Assembly (NCBI RefSeq): GCF_005233515.1 | Contig: NZ_QFZZ01000006.1 | Span: 365,550 to 429,549, forward strand | Direction of reading: 5' to 3' | DNA length: 64,000 nt | Source of the DNA: Pseudomonas sp. CFBP13508 | GTDB taxonomy: Bacteria > Pseudomonadota > Gammaproteobacteria > Pseudomonadales > Pseudomonadaceae | Shown here: in pieces, positions 25,811-35,259 of the stretch | Layout: every line of letters starts with the position of its first letter | Numbering within the stretch: position 1 is the stretch's first letter | Notes under the pieces: generated by a model | Databases searched by the model: none | What the model saw: only the letters and a program-made list of their open reading frames with translations | What the model was told of the DNA's origin: nothing | Translations under genes and position numbers: made by a program

Positions 25811-26503
25811 ATGACTGCTGACGACCGTATCAAACTCGAACCGAGCTGGAAGGAGGCACTGCGTGCTGAGTTCGACCAGCCTTACATGGCAGAGTTGCGC
25901 AGCTTTCTGCAGCAGGAGCGGGCGGCCGGCAAGGAGATCTATCCGCCGGGACCGATGATTTTCAATGCGCTGAACTCAACGCCGCTGGACAAGGTGAAAG
26001 TGGTGATCCTCGGCCAGGACCCTTACCACGGCCCGGGCCAGGCCCACGGTCTGTGCTTCTCGGTGCAACCGGGCGTGCCGGCGCCGCCGTCGCTGGTCAA
26101 CATCTATAAAGAGCTGAAGCGCGACCTCAATATCGACATTCCCAACCACGGCTACCTGCAAAGCTGGGCCGAACAGGGCGTGCTGCTGCTCAACACCACC
26201 ATGACGGTTGAGCGCGCCAATGCCAACGCGCACAAGGACAAGGGCTGGCAGCACTTCACCGACCGCATTATTGAGGTGGTCAGCGAACGGCAGCCGCATC
26301 TGGTGTTCATGCTTTGGGGCGCCCATGCGCAGAGCAAGCAGAAGCTGATCGACGCGACCAAGCACCTGGTGCTGACCTCGGTGCATCCGTCGCCGTTGTC
26401 GGCATATCGCGGGTTTTTGGGCTGTGGGCATTTCAGCCGGACCAACAAGTTTCTCGAACAGAATGGCGAAACGCCGATCGACTGGCGCTTGCCACCGATT
26501 TGA
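25811..26503 (+). CDS. ung: Uracil-DNA glycosylase
   Basis: Removes uracil from DNA as the first step of base excision repair. The 230-residue protein has the water-activating loop GQDPYHGPGQAHG (D70 catalytic), the uracil-pocket segment LLLNTTMTVE, and the DNA-intercalating loop HPSPLSAYRGFLG. ATG codons at 25805 and 25811 both fit; the second gives a protein aligning with P. aeruginosa Ung as I recall it and has a GGAAATGACC stretch in front. No partner genes are beside it. Confidence 0.96.
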   Translation: MTADDRIKLEPSWKEALRAEFDQPYMAELRSFLQQERAAGKEIYPPGPMIFNALNSTPLDKVKVVILGQDPYHGPGQAHGLCFSVQPGVPAPPSLVNIYKELKRDLNIDIPNHGYLQSWAEQGVLLLNTTMTVERANANAHKDKGWQHFTDRIIEVVSERQPHLVFMLWGAHAQSKQKLIDATKHLVLTSVHPSPLSAYRGFLGCGHFSRTNKFLEQNGETPIDWRLPPI

Positions 26504-26524
26504 TGTCTCGATCGGGTTGGCCCC

Positions 26525-26599
26525 TTCGCGAGCAGGCTCGCTCCCACAGCAATTGTGTGCAAGCCACAAAACCCCGTGGGAGCGAGCCTGCTCGCGAAA
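26525..26599. repeat. REP doublet in inverted arrangement
   Basis: TTCGCGAGCAGGCTCGCTCC comes first and its inverse GGGAGCGAGCCTGCTCGCGAA second, with a short spacer, so the arms point the other way round from the 5834, 8989 and 11485 copies. The 44892-44957 copy has this same arrangement. It lies between ung and the AbrB gene, which converge on it. Confidence 0.9.
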
Positions 26600-26620
26600 A
26601 GGGCAACTCGGTTTTCAGTC

Positions 26621-27655
26621 TTACGCGGGATGACGGTTCCAATACCTGAACAACGGCTCCGCCAGAAACAGCACGAACAACAGCCGCATCACCTGCATCG
26701 CCGTCACCAGCGGCACCGACAATTGCAGGGTTTCCGCGGTCAGGCTCATTTCGGCAATCCCGCCGGGCATCATGCCCAGGGTCAGCGAACGCAGATCCAG
26801 ATGGGTCAACGCACTCAAGCCCAACGCCGCCAGCGACGCGATCAACATGGTCAGCGCGGTGCCGATCAACGTCCGGCCCATGAACGACGGCGCGCGGCGG
26901 AAGAACTGCCGATTGAAGTGACAGCCCAGACCGCTGCCAATCAGCCATTGGCCGATCTGACTGCCGCCATTGGGCAAACCGATGTGCAAATCCCACGTAA
27001 TGCTCACCGCCGCACTGACCAGCAACGGCCCGAACAGCCATGGATTGGGTTGGCGCAGACGCTGCCAGAACCAGGCGAGCAGGGCGCCCGCCGGAAACAG
27101 AATCGCCAGCCAGCGCCAATCGACGCTGCCGGCGTGAGAAATCGGCGTACCGTCACCGAGCAGATACTTGAACGCCGCCGGCACGCACAACACCACCACC
27201 AACACCCGCAGACTCTGCCCGGCCGCGACATGGCTGAGCAGTGCACCGTTACGGGCGCCGAGGTTGACCATCTCCCCGGAACCACCGGGCATGCTTGAGA
27301 AAAACGCCGTGGCGCGATCCTCGCCGGTGCGGCGCATCAGCCATACGCCGACCACCGCCGACAGGCTCGTGACCAGCGCACCGAAGAAGATCAAACCGAA
27401 ATGACTGAGCACCTGTTCCATCACCAGCGGGGTGAAGTGCAGGCCGATACCGATGCCGACGATCCACTGGCCGCACTTGCGCCCGCCAGGAATTTCCGCC
27501 AGTTGCCACGGCGTCAGGCAGCGCACCAGGATGATCGCCAGCAACGAGCCGACCATCCACGGCAGCGGCCAGCCGATCTGGCTGGCGATGAAACCGCCAA
27601 GCAGACCGACCAGCGGGGTGCCCCACCAGGCTTTCAGGGACAAGCGATCAAACAT
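26621..27655 (-). CDS. AbrB-family membrane protein (putative permease)
   Basis: Member of the AbrB/'ammonia monooxygenase' integral-membrane family (PF05145), which has nothing to do with the Bacillus AbrB regulator. The 344-residue protein has about ten hydrophobic helices and repeats the family motif MPGG twice (SSMPGGSGEMVNLG near 122 and MMPGGIAEMSLTAE near 300), reflecting an internal duplication. The ATG at 27655 is inside the end of tctA, overlapping it by 8 bases; a TTG six bases further up is an alternative start. Overlap with tctA means it is translated with the tricarboxylate transporter and may handle the same or a related carboxylate. Function is unproven. Confidence 0.82.
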   Translation of the reverse strand: MFDRLSLKAWWGTPLVGLLGGFIASQIGWPLPWMVGSLLAIILVRCLTPWQLAEIPGGRKCGQWIVGIGIGLHFTPLVMEQVLSHFGLIFFGALVTSLSAVVGVWLMRRTGEDRATAFFSSMPGGSGEMVNLGARNGALLSHVAAGQSLRVLVVVLCVPAAFKYLLGDGTPISHAGSVDWRWLAILFPAGALLAWFWQRLRQPNPWLFGPLLVSAAVSITWDLHIGLPNGGSQIGQWLIGSGLGCHFNRQFFRRAPSFMGRTLIGTALTMLIASLAALGLSALTHLDLRSLTLGMMPGGIAEMSLTAETLQLSVPLVTAMQVMRLLFVLFLAEPLFRYWNRHPA

Positions 27656-29162
27656 CGGCAATGACGCGCCGTGCCGCCGAACGTTTACGCCAGATGCGAA
27701 TCAGCGGCATCAGCAGCATGATTGCGGTGAGGATCCAGCAACCGAAGGTGATCGGACTCGACCAGAGAATCTCCAGCGCGCCATTGGAGATCGACAGGGC
27801 GCGACGCAGGTTCTGCTCCATCAGGCCACCGAGGATGAAGCCCAGCAGCAGCGGCGACAGCGGGAAATCCAGCTTGCGCAGGATGTAACCGAAGATGCCG
27901 ATACCGATCATCAGGAACAGATCGAAGGTGGTGGCGTGCACAGCGTAAACGCCGATCCCGGTGATGATCGCGATGATCGGCACCAGCGCCCAGTTCGGCA
28001 CGGCGAGGATTCGGGTGAACACGCGGATCATCGGAATGTTGAGGATCACCAGCATGACGTTGGCGATGAACAACGAAGCGATCAGGCCCCAGACGATGTC
28101 CGGTTGCTGTTGGAACAGCAGCGGGCCTGGAGTGATGTTGTACAGCGACAGCGCGCCGATCATCACCGCGGTGGTGCCCGAACCCGGAACGCCGAGGGTC
28201 AGCATCGGAACGAGAGCGCCGCACGCCGCGCCGCCGATAGCGGTTTCCGGCGCGGCCAGACCACGGGGGTCGCCTTCACCGAACTTGCCGCTGGTGCCGG
28301 CGATGCGCTTCTCGGTCATGTAGGCCACGGCACTGGCGAGCGTTGCGCCGGCACCGGGCAGCACGCCCATGATGAAACCGAGCACGCCGCAGCGCACGTT
28401 GACGACGAACACCGACGCCGCTTCCTTGAAGTTGAACATCATCCGGCCGGTGGCTTTCACCGCTTCCTGGCCGTGGTGGGTTTTTTCCAGCAGCAGAAGG
28501 ATTTCGCTGATCGAGAACAGACCCAACACCAACACCACGAACTGGATGCCGTCGGTCAGGTGAATGTTGTCGCCGGTAAAACGGTAAACGCCACTGTTGG
28601 CATCGATGCCGACGGTCGAAAGGAACAGACCGATCAGCGCCGCGATAAAGGTCTTCAACGGTCGATCACCGGCCATGCCGCCGAGACAGACAATTGCGAA
28701 CACCATCAGCACGAAGTATTCCGCAGGTCCGAAGGCAATCGCCCATTTCGCCAGCAGCGGCGCAAACAGCACCATGCCGCAGGTGGCGATGAACGCGCCG
28801 ATGAACGAACTCCACGCCGACAGCGACAGGGCGACACCGGCCATACCTTTACGGGCCATCGGGTAGCCGTCGAGGGTGGTCATTACAGTCGAGGCTTCGC
28901 CCGGAATGTTCAGCAGGATCGAGCTGATCCGGCCGCCGTATTCGCAGCCCAGATACACCGCTGCGAGCAGGATCAGCGCCGACTCCGGCGGCAGACCGAG
29001 GGCGAACGCGATCGGAATCAGCAACGCCACGCCGTTGATCGGACCAAGCCCCGGCAACAGGCCGACGACGGTGCCGATCAGGGTGCCGCACAGGGCGGTC
29101 ACCAGGTTGTACGGGCTCAGCGCGACGCCGAAGCCCTGACCCAAATAGCCAAGGGTATCCAT
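27648..29162 (-). CDS. tctA: Tripartite tricarboxylate transporter, large membrane subunit TctA
   Basis: Large membrane subunit, with about twelve helices, of a TTT-family secondary importer driven by ion gradient. The 504-residue length is that of TctA. Landmarks: GTVVGLLPGLGPINGVALL, a family signature near residue 30, a matching PGAGATLAS motif after residue 300 and LGVPGSGTTAVMIGAL. MDTLGYLGQGFGVALSP at 29162 is the start; the longer frame is tctB in another frame. It starts one base before the tctB stop region and overlaps the AbrB gene at its end. Confidence 0.94.
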   Translation of the reverse strand: MDTLGYLGQGFGVALSPYNLVTALCGTLIGTVVGLLPGLGPINGVALLIPIAFALGLPPESALILLAAVYLGCEYGGRISSILLNIPGEASTVMTTLDGYPMARKGMAGVALSLSAWSSFIGAFIATCGMVLFAPLLAKWAIAFGPAEYFVLMVFAIVCLGGMAGDRPLKTFIAALIGLFLSTVGIDANSGVYRFTGDNIHLTDGIQFVVLVLGLFSISEILLLLEKTHHGQEAVKATGRMMFNFKEAASVFVVNVRCGVLGFIMGVLPGAGATLASAVAYMTEKRIAGTSGKFGEGDPRGLAAPETAIGGAACGALVPMLTLGVPGSGTTAVMIGALSLYNITPGPLLFQQQPDIVWGLIASLFIANVMLVILNIPMIRVFTRILAVPNWALVPIIAIITGIGVYAVHATTFDLFLMIGIGIFGYILRKLDFPLSPLLLGFILGGLMEQNLRRALSISNGALEILWSSPITFGCWILTAIMLLMPLIRIWRKRSAARRVIADV

Positions 29163-29163
29163 A

Positions 29164-29622
29164 TCAGTTCTCCAGGACGCTGAGCAGGCCGAGGGGCAGC
29201 GGAACATCCATCAAGCGATCGAACAGCAGATAGAGACCAACCGCCATCAGGCTGATGATCACCACGCTCGGCAGCCAGCGGCCGCCATAGAGACGGGCCA
29301 TCGGTACGCCGGTAATGATGCTGGCCACGATGAAGCCAAGGGGTTCGAAGGTGCCGGCAAATACCAGCAGCAGCACCACGCATACACCGATCTTGGTCAG
29401 GGTTTCGCGATCCAGCGGCGGCTCGTCTTCACTGTGTTTGATCGGCGCCGGGCGAAACACCATGTACAGCAGCGCCAGGCCCATCAGGCCGAGCATCAGC
29501 AGCGGAAAGGCGCGCGGGCCGACCGGTTCGTAGGAAAAAGCCGCTTGGTACGGCCACGCCATCAGTGCCAGGCCGGCACACACCAGCAGCAACACCGAGG
29601 CGAAAATGCGTTGAATAAGCAT
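29164..29622 (-). CDS. tctB: Tripartite tricarboxylate transporter, small membrane subunit TctB
   Basis: Small subunit of the TTT importer: 152 residues with four helices (about 4-22, 34-52, 80-98 and 115-133). MLIQRIFASVLLLVCAG at 29622 is the start, preceded by a GGAGCTC-type site, 55 bases after the tctC stop. FSYEPVGPRAFP matches the family's conserved N-terminal loop. It is followed directly by tctA. Confidence 0.9.
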   Translation of the reverse strand: MLIQRIFASVLLLVCAGLALMAWPYQAAFSYEPVGPRAFPLLMLGLMGLALLYMVFRPAPIKHSEDEPPLDRETLTKIGVCVVLLLVFAGTFEPLGFIVASIITGVPMARLYGGRWLPSVVIISLMAVGLYLLFDRLMDVPLPLGLLSVLEN

Positions 29623-29677
29623 GGGAGCTCCTGTGCTGCGTCCCCGCGTAGGAGACGCAGCCACTAGACAGAGACGA

Positions 29678-30655
29678 TCACTGGATCAGGCCGAACTCTT
29701 TGGCCAGCACTTTGTAGTCGGCGACCTGCTTCTTCACGTAGGTGTCCAGTTCCGGGCCGGTCATGGCGAACGGGAACAGTTCACGCTGATCGCGCAGCTT
29801 GGCGAACTCCTCGGAGGCCAGCAGTTTGTCGAACGCGTCTTTCCACCAGGCGTAGTCTTCGTCGCTGACCTTCGGCCCGAGGTAGAAGCCGCGCACCACC
29901 GGCCAGACGATGTCGTAGCCTTGTTCGCGAGCGGTCGGGATGTCTTTCATTTCCGGCTCGTCGAGACGTTTGTCGGCGAATACCGCGAGCAGGCGCATGT
30001 CACCGCTCTGGATGTGCGGCATGGAGTCGGAGATGTCGGTACTGCCGACCTGGATGTGGCCGCCGAGCAGGGCCGTGGCGATTTCACCGCCGCCTTCAAG
30101 GGCGACGTAGCGCAGTTCACGCGGGTTGATTCCGGCAGCCTTGGCGATCAGTGCGGTCTGCATCCAGTCCTGGCTGCCGACGGTGCCGCCGGAGCCGATA
30201 ACCACCGAGCCTGGATCTTTCTTCAACGCCTGAACGAGATCGTCGAGGGTCTTGTAGGGCGAATCGCTTTTCACTGCGATGGCGCCGTAGCTGGTGCCGA
30301 CGGCCGCGAGCCAGCGCACGTTGGTTTCATCGAAGCGGCCGAACTTGCCTTGGGCCAGGTTCAACAGCGAACCGCTCGACCACGCCACCAGCGTGCCGGC
30401 ATCCGCCGGACGTTGCGCCACTACTGCGTTGTACGCCACCGCGCCTACACCGCCGGGCATGTAGGTCACGCGCATTGGTTTGCTCAGCAGCTTCTGGTTG
30501 ACCAGTGCGCTCTGCACCAGTTTGCAGGTCAGGTCGAAACCACCGCCGGGGGAGGCGGGGGCGATGCATTCCGGACGTTTCGGCTCGGCCATGAGTTGGC
30601 CGGCAAACAGCATCGCGCCAGCGGCGAGAGCAACTTTACGCAGTGATACGTTCAT
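29678..30655 (-). CDS. tctC: Tripartite tricarboxylate transporter binding protein TctC
   Basis: Periplasmic solute receptor of the TTT importer (Bug family). The 325-residue precursor has a signal peptide (MNVSLRKVALAAGAMLFAG, cleavage near LMA-E) and the family marks IAPASPGGGFDLTCKLVQ, VTYMPGGVGAVAYN and GSGGTVGSQDWM. Substrate is probably a di- or tricarboxylate such as citrate, as in the Salmonella TctCBA system. First gene of the tctCBA-abrB transcript, divergent from its likely regulators TctD and TctE. Confidence 0.93.
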   Translation of the reverse strand: MNVSLRKVALAAGAMLFAGQLMAEPKRPECIAPASPGGGFDLTCKLVQSALVNQKLLSKPMRVTYMPGGVGAVAYNAVVAQRPADAGTLVAWSSGSLLNLAQGKFGRFDETNVRWLAAVGTSYGAIAVKSDSPYKTLDDLVQALKKDPGSVVIGSGGTVGSQDWMQTALIAKAAGINPRELRYVALEGGGEIATALLGGHIQVGSTDISDSMPHIQSGDMRLLAVFADKRLDEPEMKDIPTAREQGYDIVWPVVRGFYLGPKVSDEDYAWWKDAFDKLLASEEFAKLRDQRELFPFAMTGPELDTYVKKQVADYKVLAKEFGLIQ

Positions 30656-31099
30656 TTGAGTCTCCAGAGGAGTTGTTGTTATGGATGGACCGAATGACCA
30701 AAGGGCAACGCGAAAGCCTAGCGGCAGGCGCAGTTTTCTCGCGGCGCGCGCGCAAGGACTGAAACAACGGAGGGGATATAGGACTGCGGCGAGAAACCGA
30801 CAGTGCAATGGTGGAATCGAGCAAGGCGAGCAGGCATTAAAGCCTTGGTGCGCATGGAGGGCATGCTGGGGTACTCCGTTATTGTTCTTATGAGTCGAAA
30901 ACGCTTCATGGCGTTTTTCGTTGCGCTGTGTGGCAGCAGCGGCGACAGTCGAAACTGTCCGTGGGCCGACTCTAACCGGCTAACCTTTCAACAACCTTTC
31001 AGTTGTCTTTCACGGTTTTCGGGCTTCACAGCGGCGGTTGCGGCTGTAAACTCCGCGGCAAAGCGCGGCGTCGGCCAACCCTGAACGAGGTACAAATCC
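30656..31099. promoter_or_regulatory. Divergent control region between tctC and tctD
   Basis: 444 bases between the transporter operon and its two-component system. TctD presumably binds here, but I could not identify a convincing direct repeat or a promoter. No open frame here looks real. Confidence 0.5.
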
Positions 31100-31771
31100 A
31101 TGCGTGTCCTGCTTGTCGAAGACCATCTGCAACTGGCCGAAAGCGTCGCTCAGGCGCTCAAGAGCACCGGTCTGACCGTGGATGTGCTGCACGATGGCGT
31201 GGCCGCCGACCTGGCGTTGGGCAGTGAGGAATACGCCGTAGCGATCCTCGACGTAGGCCTGCCGCGCATGGACGGTTTCGAGGTGCTGGCGCGGCTGCGT
31301 GCACGGGGCAAGAACCTGCCGGTGTTGATGCTGACCGCGCGCAGTGACGTCAAGGATCGCGTGCATGGCCTCAATCTCGGTGCTGACGACTACCTGGCCA
31401 AGCCGTTCGAACTGACGGAACTGGAAGCGCGAGTCAAAGCCTTGCTGCGCCGCAGTGTCCTTGGCGGCGAGCGTCAGCAGCGCTGTGGCGTGCTGGCTTA
31501 CGACCTCGATACGCGGCGCTTCACCCTCGGCGACGAACTGCTGACCCTCACCTCGCGCGAGCAGGCCGTCCTCGAAGCGCTGATCGCGCGGCCGGGGCGA
31601 GTGATGAGCAAGGAACAACTGGCCGCGCAGGTGTTCGGCCTCGACGAAGAAGCCAGCCCCGACGCCATCGAAATCTACGTGCACCGCTTGCGCAAGAAAC
31701 TCGACGGCCAGCCCGTAGCCATCGTCACCTTCCGGGGCCTCGGCTATCTGCTGGAAAGCCGCGATGCATAA
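31100..31771 (+). CDS. tctD: Response regulator TctD
   Basis: OmpR-type regulator, probably activating the divergent tctCBA genes in response to tricarboxylate. The 223-residue protein has a receiver domain with phospho-acceptor D51 (AILDVGLPRMDG), the acidic pocket VEDH, and K in AKPFEL; the winged-helix DNA-binding domain (about 125-220) ends VTFRGLGYLLE. The end overlaps the start of the kinase gene by 8 bases. Best match from memory is TctD/QseB-like; the tct context decides. Confidence 0.9.
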   Translation: MRVLLVEDHLQLAESVAQALKSTGLTVDVLHDGVAADLALGSEEYAVAILDVGLPRMDGFEVLARLRARGKNLPVLMLTARSDVKDRVHGLNLGADDYLAKPFELTELEARVKALLRRSVLGGERQQRCGVLAYDLDTRRFTLGDELLTLTSREQAVLEALIARPGRVMSKEQLAAQVFGLDEEASPDAIEIYVHRLRKKLDGQPVAIVTFRGLGYLLESRDA

Positions 31772-33149
31772 GCCCAGCAGCCTGCGCTGGCGGTTGCTGT
31801 GGAACCTTGGATGGTTGCTGGTGGTGCTGATGCTCGCCAGTGGCTTGAGCGCTTACTGGAACGGTCGCGAGGCCGCCGACACCGCGTATGACCGCACGCT
31901 GCTGGCCTCGGCACGGACCATCGCTGCCGGGTTGTCGCAACGCGACGGCAGCCTCAGCGCCGACGTGCCTTACGTGGCGCTGGATACCTTCGCCTATGAC
32001 AGCGCCGGGCGCATCTATTACCAGGTCAACGACATTCACCAGAAGCTGATCTCCGGTTACGAAAACCTCCCCGGACCACCGCCCGGCACGCCGCGCACTG
32101 ATAGCTATCCGGCGCTGGCACGCTTCTATAACGCGAAGTACAACGGCCAGAACGTACGTGTGGTCAGTCTGCTTAAAGCCGTAAGCGAGCCGAACATGAA
32201 CGGCATGGCGGAAATCCGCGTGGCTGAAACCGACGAAGCGCGGGTAAGCATGGCGCGCAGTCTGGCGGCTGACACCCTGTTGCGCTTGGGCATGCTGGCC
32301 GTCGGTGCATTGCTGCTGGTGTGGTTCGCGGTGAGTGCGGCGTTGCGCCCGCTGGAGCGGTTAAGAACCGCTGTTGAGGAACGCCAGCCCGACGATTTGC
32401 GGCCGCTGCCGCTGGTGGAAGTGCAGCATGAATTGGGGCCGTTGGTGCGCGCGCTCAATCATTTCACCGAGCGTCTGCGCGGCCAGTTCGAACGGCAGGC
32501 GCAGTTCATTGCCGATGCTGCCCATGAATTACGCACACCTCTGGCTGCACTGAAAGCACGGCTGGAACTGGGCCTGCGCTCGAACGAGCCGGAAACCTGG
32601 CGCACCACGCTGGAATCATCCGCACAAAGCACCGATCGCCTGACTCATCTGGCCAATCAGCTGCTGTCGCTGGCCCGGGTCGAAAACGGTGCGCGGGCGA
32701 TTGCCGAGGGCGGCGCGCAGTTGCTCGATCTGAGCCAGTTGGCCCGAGAGCTGGGCATGGCCATGGCGCCTTTGGCGCACAAGCGCGGCGTGGCGCTGGC
32801 GCTGGAGGCGGATGAACCGGTGTGGCTGCGCGGTGAGCCGACGCTGCTCAATGAGCTGCTGAGCAATCTGGTCGATAACGCGCTGGCGCACACGCCACCG
32901 GGCGGCAATGTGATTCTGCGGGTCACGGCCCCGGCGGTGCTTGAGGTTGAGGACGACGGGCCGGGCATCCCGCTGCACGAGCGTGATCGAGTGTTCGAAC
33001 GGTTTTATCGGCGCAATCAGCAGGTTGCCGGTTCAGGTCTGGGCTTGGCGATTGTCGGCGAGATCTGTCGTGCGCATCTGGCGCAGATCACCCTGCATGA
33101 TGGCGAGCAGGCAGGGTTGAAGGTGCGGGTCAGCTTTATTGCCGGGTAG
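31764..33149 (+). CDS. tctE: Sensor histidine kinase TctE
   Basis: Membrane sensor for TctD. The 461-residue protein has a first membrane helix (about 11-30), a periplasmic domain of about 140 residues of the 2CSK_N type (LLASARTIAAGLSQRDG), a second helix (about 171-193), HAMP-like linker and the kinase core: H-box with H254 (DAAHELRTPL), N-box (NLVDNALAH), G-box (DDGPGIP and GSGLGLAIV). The ligand is expected to be citrate or a similar acid by analogy with Salmonella TctE. Overlaps tctD by 8 bases. Confidence 0.9.
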   Translation: MHKPSSLRWRLLWNLGWLLVVLMLASGLSAYWNGREAADTAYDRTLLASARTIAAGLSQRDGSLSADVPYVALDTFAYDSAGRIYYQVNDIHQKLISGYENLPGPPPGTPRTDSYPALARFYNAKYNGQNVRVVSLLKAVSEPNMNGMAEIRVAETDEARVSMARSLAADTLLRLGMLAVGALLLVWFAVSAALRPLERLRTAVEERQPDDLRPLPLVEVQHELGPLVRALNHFTERLRGQFERQAQFIADAAHELRTPLAALKARLELGLRSNEPETWRTTLESSAQSTDRLTHLANQLLSLARVENGARAIAEGGAQLLDLSQLARELGMAMAPLAHKRGVALALEADEPVWLRGEPTLLNELLSNLVDNALAHTPPGGNVILRVTAPAVLEVEDDGPGIPLHERDRVFERFYRRNQQVAGSGLGLAIVGEICRAHLAQITLHDGEQAGLKVRVSFIAG

Positions 33150-33171
33150 TGCTTTTGTGGTGAGGGTTTTT

Positions 33172-33309
33172 TGTGGCGAGGGGATTTATCCCCGCTCGGC
33201 TGCGCAGCAGTCGCAGTTCAGCGATCACAATCTGTCTGGAAAAAACCGGGTCGCAGAGTTCAGCGTCGCTTCGCAACCCAACCCAACGGGGATAAATCCC
33301 CTCACCACA
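33172..33309. repeat. Long inverted-repeat element, GGGGATTTATCCCC type
   Basis: TGTGGCGAGGGGATTTATCC at the left is mirrored by GGATAAATCCCCTCACCACA at the right, 138 bases apart outer edge to edge, with a second partial pair inside. The sequence differs from the other REP class in the window. It lies between the convergent tctE and HDOD genes and may terminate or stabilise both transcripts. Confidence 0.85.
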
Positions 33310-33311
33310 GG

Positions 33312-34133
33312 TCAGTAGAACATCGACCGCGATTCTTCCAGATCCGCGCAAAATTGCTTGTTCTCCGGGTCAATCCCCAGCTTCCTGAACGCCGGCACGC
33401 TAAACGGGTCAATCCGCGCAAACGGATGGTCGGTGTCCTTGCGGCAATACAGATTGGCCACCTGCACGACATCGACGTAATCGATGCGCGTCGAGTCGCG
33501 GCTGAAGTCTTGATAGAGCAATGGCAAATGCACCAGGCGCTCGGGAAACTCCCAGACCCGCAGCAATTTCTCGCCGAGCAATGGGTGAATCTGCTCGATC
33601 ACATGGGTCAGGCTGACCGCATCGGAGAGCAGTTCATTGTGGTCTTCGGCGTAAGTCAGAATCGGCAACACGCCAATCTGATGCACCAACCCGCCGAGTG
33701 CCGCCTGATCGGGTTTGAGCTGGGTGTGGCGACGACACAGCGCATAGCTGACGCCAGCGATTTCCAGACTGCTGCGCCAGACTTCGCGCATCTTCTGTTC
33801 GACCACTTCGGAGCGGGCGTTGAAGATCTGCTCCATCACCAGACCGATCGCCAGGTTGCTGCTGTAGTTGATGCCCAAACGGGTGATGGCGGTGTGCAGG
33901 TCGGTGACTTCCTGCGCGGCGCGCAGCAGCGGACTGTTGACCACTTTGATCAGGCGCGCCGACAGCGCGGTGTCGCGGCCGATGACTTTGCTCAGATCGC
34001 TGACGCTGATTTCCGGATCCTCGGCGGCCTTGCGAATCTGCAGGGCCACTTCCGGCAACGTTGGCAGGACCAGGTCATCGTTATCGATGGCCGCAACCAA
34101 ATCCTGTTGGACCTTTTCCGCCAGTTCGCTCAT
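33312..34133 (-). CDS. HDOD-domain protein
   Basis: A 273-residue protein made almost wholly of an HDOD domain, a relative of HD phosphohydrolases that lacks the full metal site and usually acts in signalling. PTLPEVALQIRKAAEDPEIS and DTALSARLIKVVNSPLLR (about 24-68) are the signature; SSNLAIGLVM and LGGLVHQIGVLPIL follow. There is no membrane segment and no second output domain. The gene is 34 bases after ygfZ, so possibly in one transcript. Signalling role is a family inference. Confidence 0.88.
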   Translation of the reverse strand: MSELAEKVQQDLVAAIDNDDLVLPTLPEVALQIRKAAEDPEISVSDLSKVIGRDTALSARLIKVVNSPLLRAAQEVTDLHTAITRLGINYSSNLAIGLVMEQIFNARSEVVEQKMREVWRSSLEIAGVSYALCRRHTQLKPDQAALGGLVHQIGVLPILTYAEDHNELLSDAVSLTHVIEQIHPLLGEKLLRVWEFPERLVHLPLLYQDFSRDSTRIDYVDVVQVANLYCRKDTDHPFARIDPFSVPAFRKLGIDPENKQFCADLEESRSMFY

Positions 34134-34167
34134 TTGGACTCTCTAGGGTGTTGCAACAATGCTGCGA

Positions 34168-35109
34168 TCAACGCTGGATTTCGCGGTCGCGATCCAGTTC
34201 GTAAGGCAGGTCGAGCACGTGCAACGCGGGGCCTTCGAGGGCGCCCAGACGCAAATCACCGGCTTCGGCAGCTTCGGCCTGCAACACGGCCAGGAGTTCA
34301 ATGTTTCCCTCGGCATTGGCCGCCAGCACCACTTCGCCGATCGAGCTGCTATGGCTGGGCGCGAACAACTGAGTGCCGGGCTCCGGCAACTCTGCTGCTT
34401 CGAGGCGCAAGCGGTACAGCCGACGCTTGAGCTTGCCCAGGTACTGCATGCGCGCAACGATTTCCTGGCCGGTGTAGCAGCCTTTCTTGAAACTCACCCC
34501 GCCGACCGCCTGCAGATTGAGCATCTGCGGAATGAACAGTTCGCGAGTGGAAGGCATGACCTGACCGATACCGGCGCGGATCTGACCCAGCAGCCATTGA
34601 TTCAGTTCGGCCTCAGGCAGCGCGGTCGACAGTTGGCTTTGCACGCTTTGCGCCTGAGCGGCAGGCACCCAGAGTTCGGCGCGCTCGGGCGAAACGCGAA
34701 TTGCGATCAGGCCTTCATGGCGCACAACGCTGTCGGTTTCGGCGGGCAGTGCCAGACCGAGGCTGGTCAGGGCTGCATCGCCATGCGCCAGACCGAAGCG
34801 CACCCAGGCGGCGCTTTCATCGGTCAGCTTCGATTTGGAGAACACCGCGTACTTTTTCAGGTCGGCCAGTTGCGGCTCGAGCAGCTCGCTGGCCATCGCC
34901 ATCACCACGCCGTCACCTTCAAGCAGGATGCGGAAGCTCGACTGCATCCGGCCTTTCTGCGTGCAGCGGGCGCCAAGGCTGGCGCGGGTGTCGCTCAGGT
35001 AATTGATATTGCAGGTCAACTGGCCTTGCAGGAATTTTCCGGCGTCCGCACCGCGAACCGCGAGTACGCCTTCATGAGACAGGGTGCAGAAAAAAGCAGA
35101 ATCGGCCAT
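34168..35109 (-). CDS. ygfZ: Folate-binding protein YgfZ
   Basis: Tetrahydrofolate-dependent helper in iron-sulfur cluster enzyme assembly or repair. The 313-residue protein has the aminomethyltransferase-like fold and, near residue 215, the diagnostic KGCYTGQEIVAR motif with the conserved Cys. It is divergent from sdhE, a common gene order in gamma-proteobacteria that joins two maturation factors for succinate dehydrogenase and other enzymes. Confidence 0.94.
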   Translation of the reverse strand: MADSAFFCTLSHEGVLAVRGADAGKFLQGQLTCNINYLSDTRASLGARCTQKGRMQSSFRILLEGDGVVMAMASELLEPQLADLKKYAVFSKSKLTDESAAWVRFGLAHGDAALTSLGLALPAETDSVVRHEGLIAIRVSPERAELWVPAAQAQSVQSQLSTALPEAELNQWLLGQIRAGIGQVMPSTRELFIPQMLNLQAVGGVSFKKGCYTGQEIVARMQYLGKLKRRLYRLRLEAAELPEPGTQLFAPSHSSSIGEVVLAANAEGNIELLAVLQAEAAEAGDLRLGALEGPALHVLDLPYELDRDREIQR

Positions 35110-35259
35110 GGGTCATCGCAGGGTAAATAGACTGGGGCACATCATAAGGGGGCAGGGTTGAAATGGGTAGTTGATAAAGGATCAGGGGTCCCCGACCAAA
35201 GCCGACTGTGCGGCCCGCGCCGGGGCTGTATACTGCCCGGCAAATTCGAGGAGGGCTCC

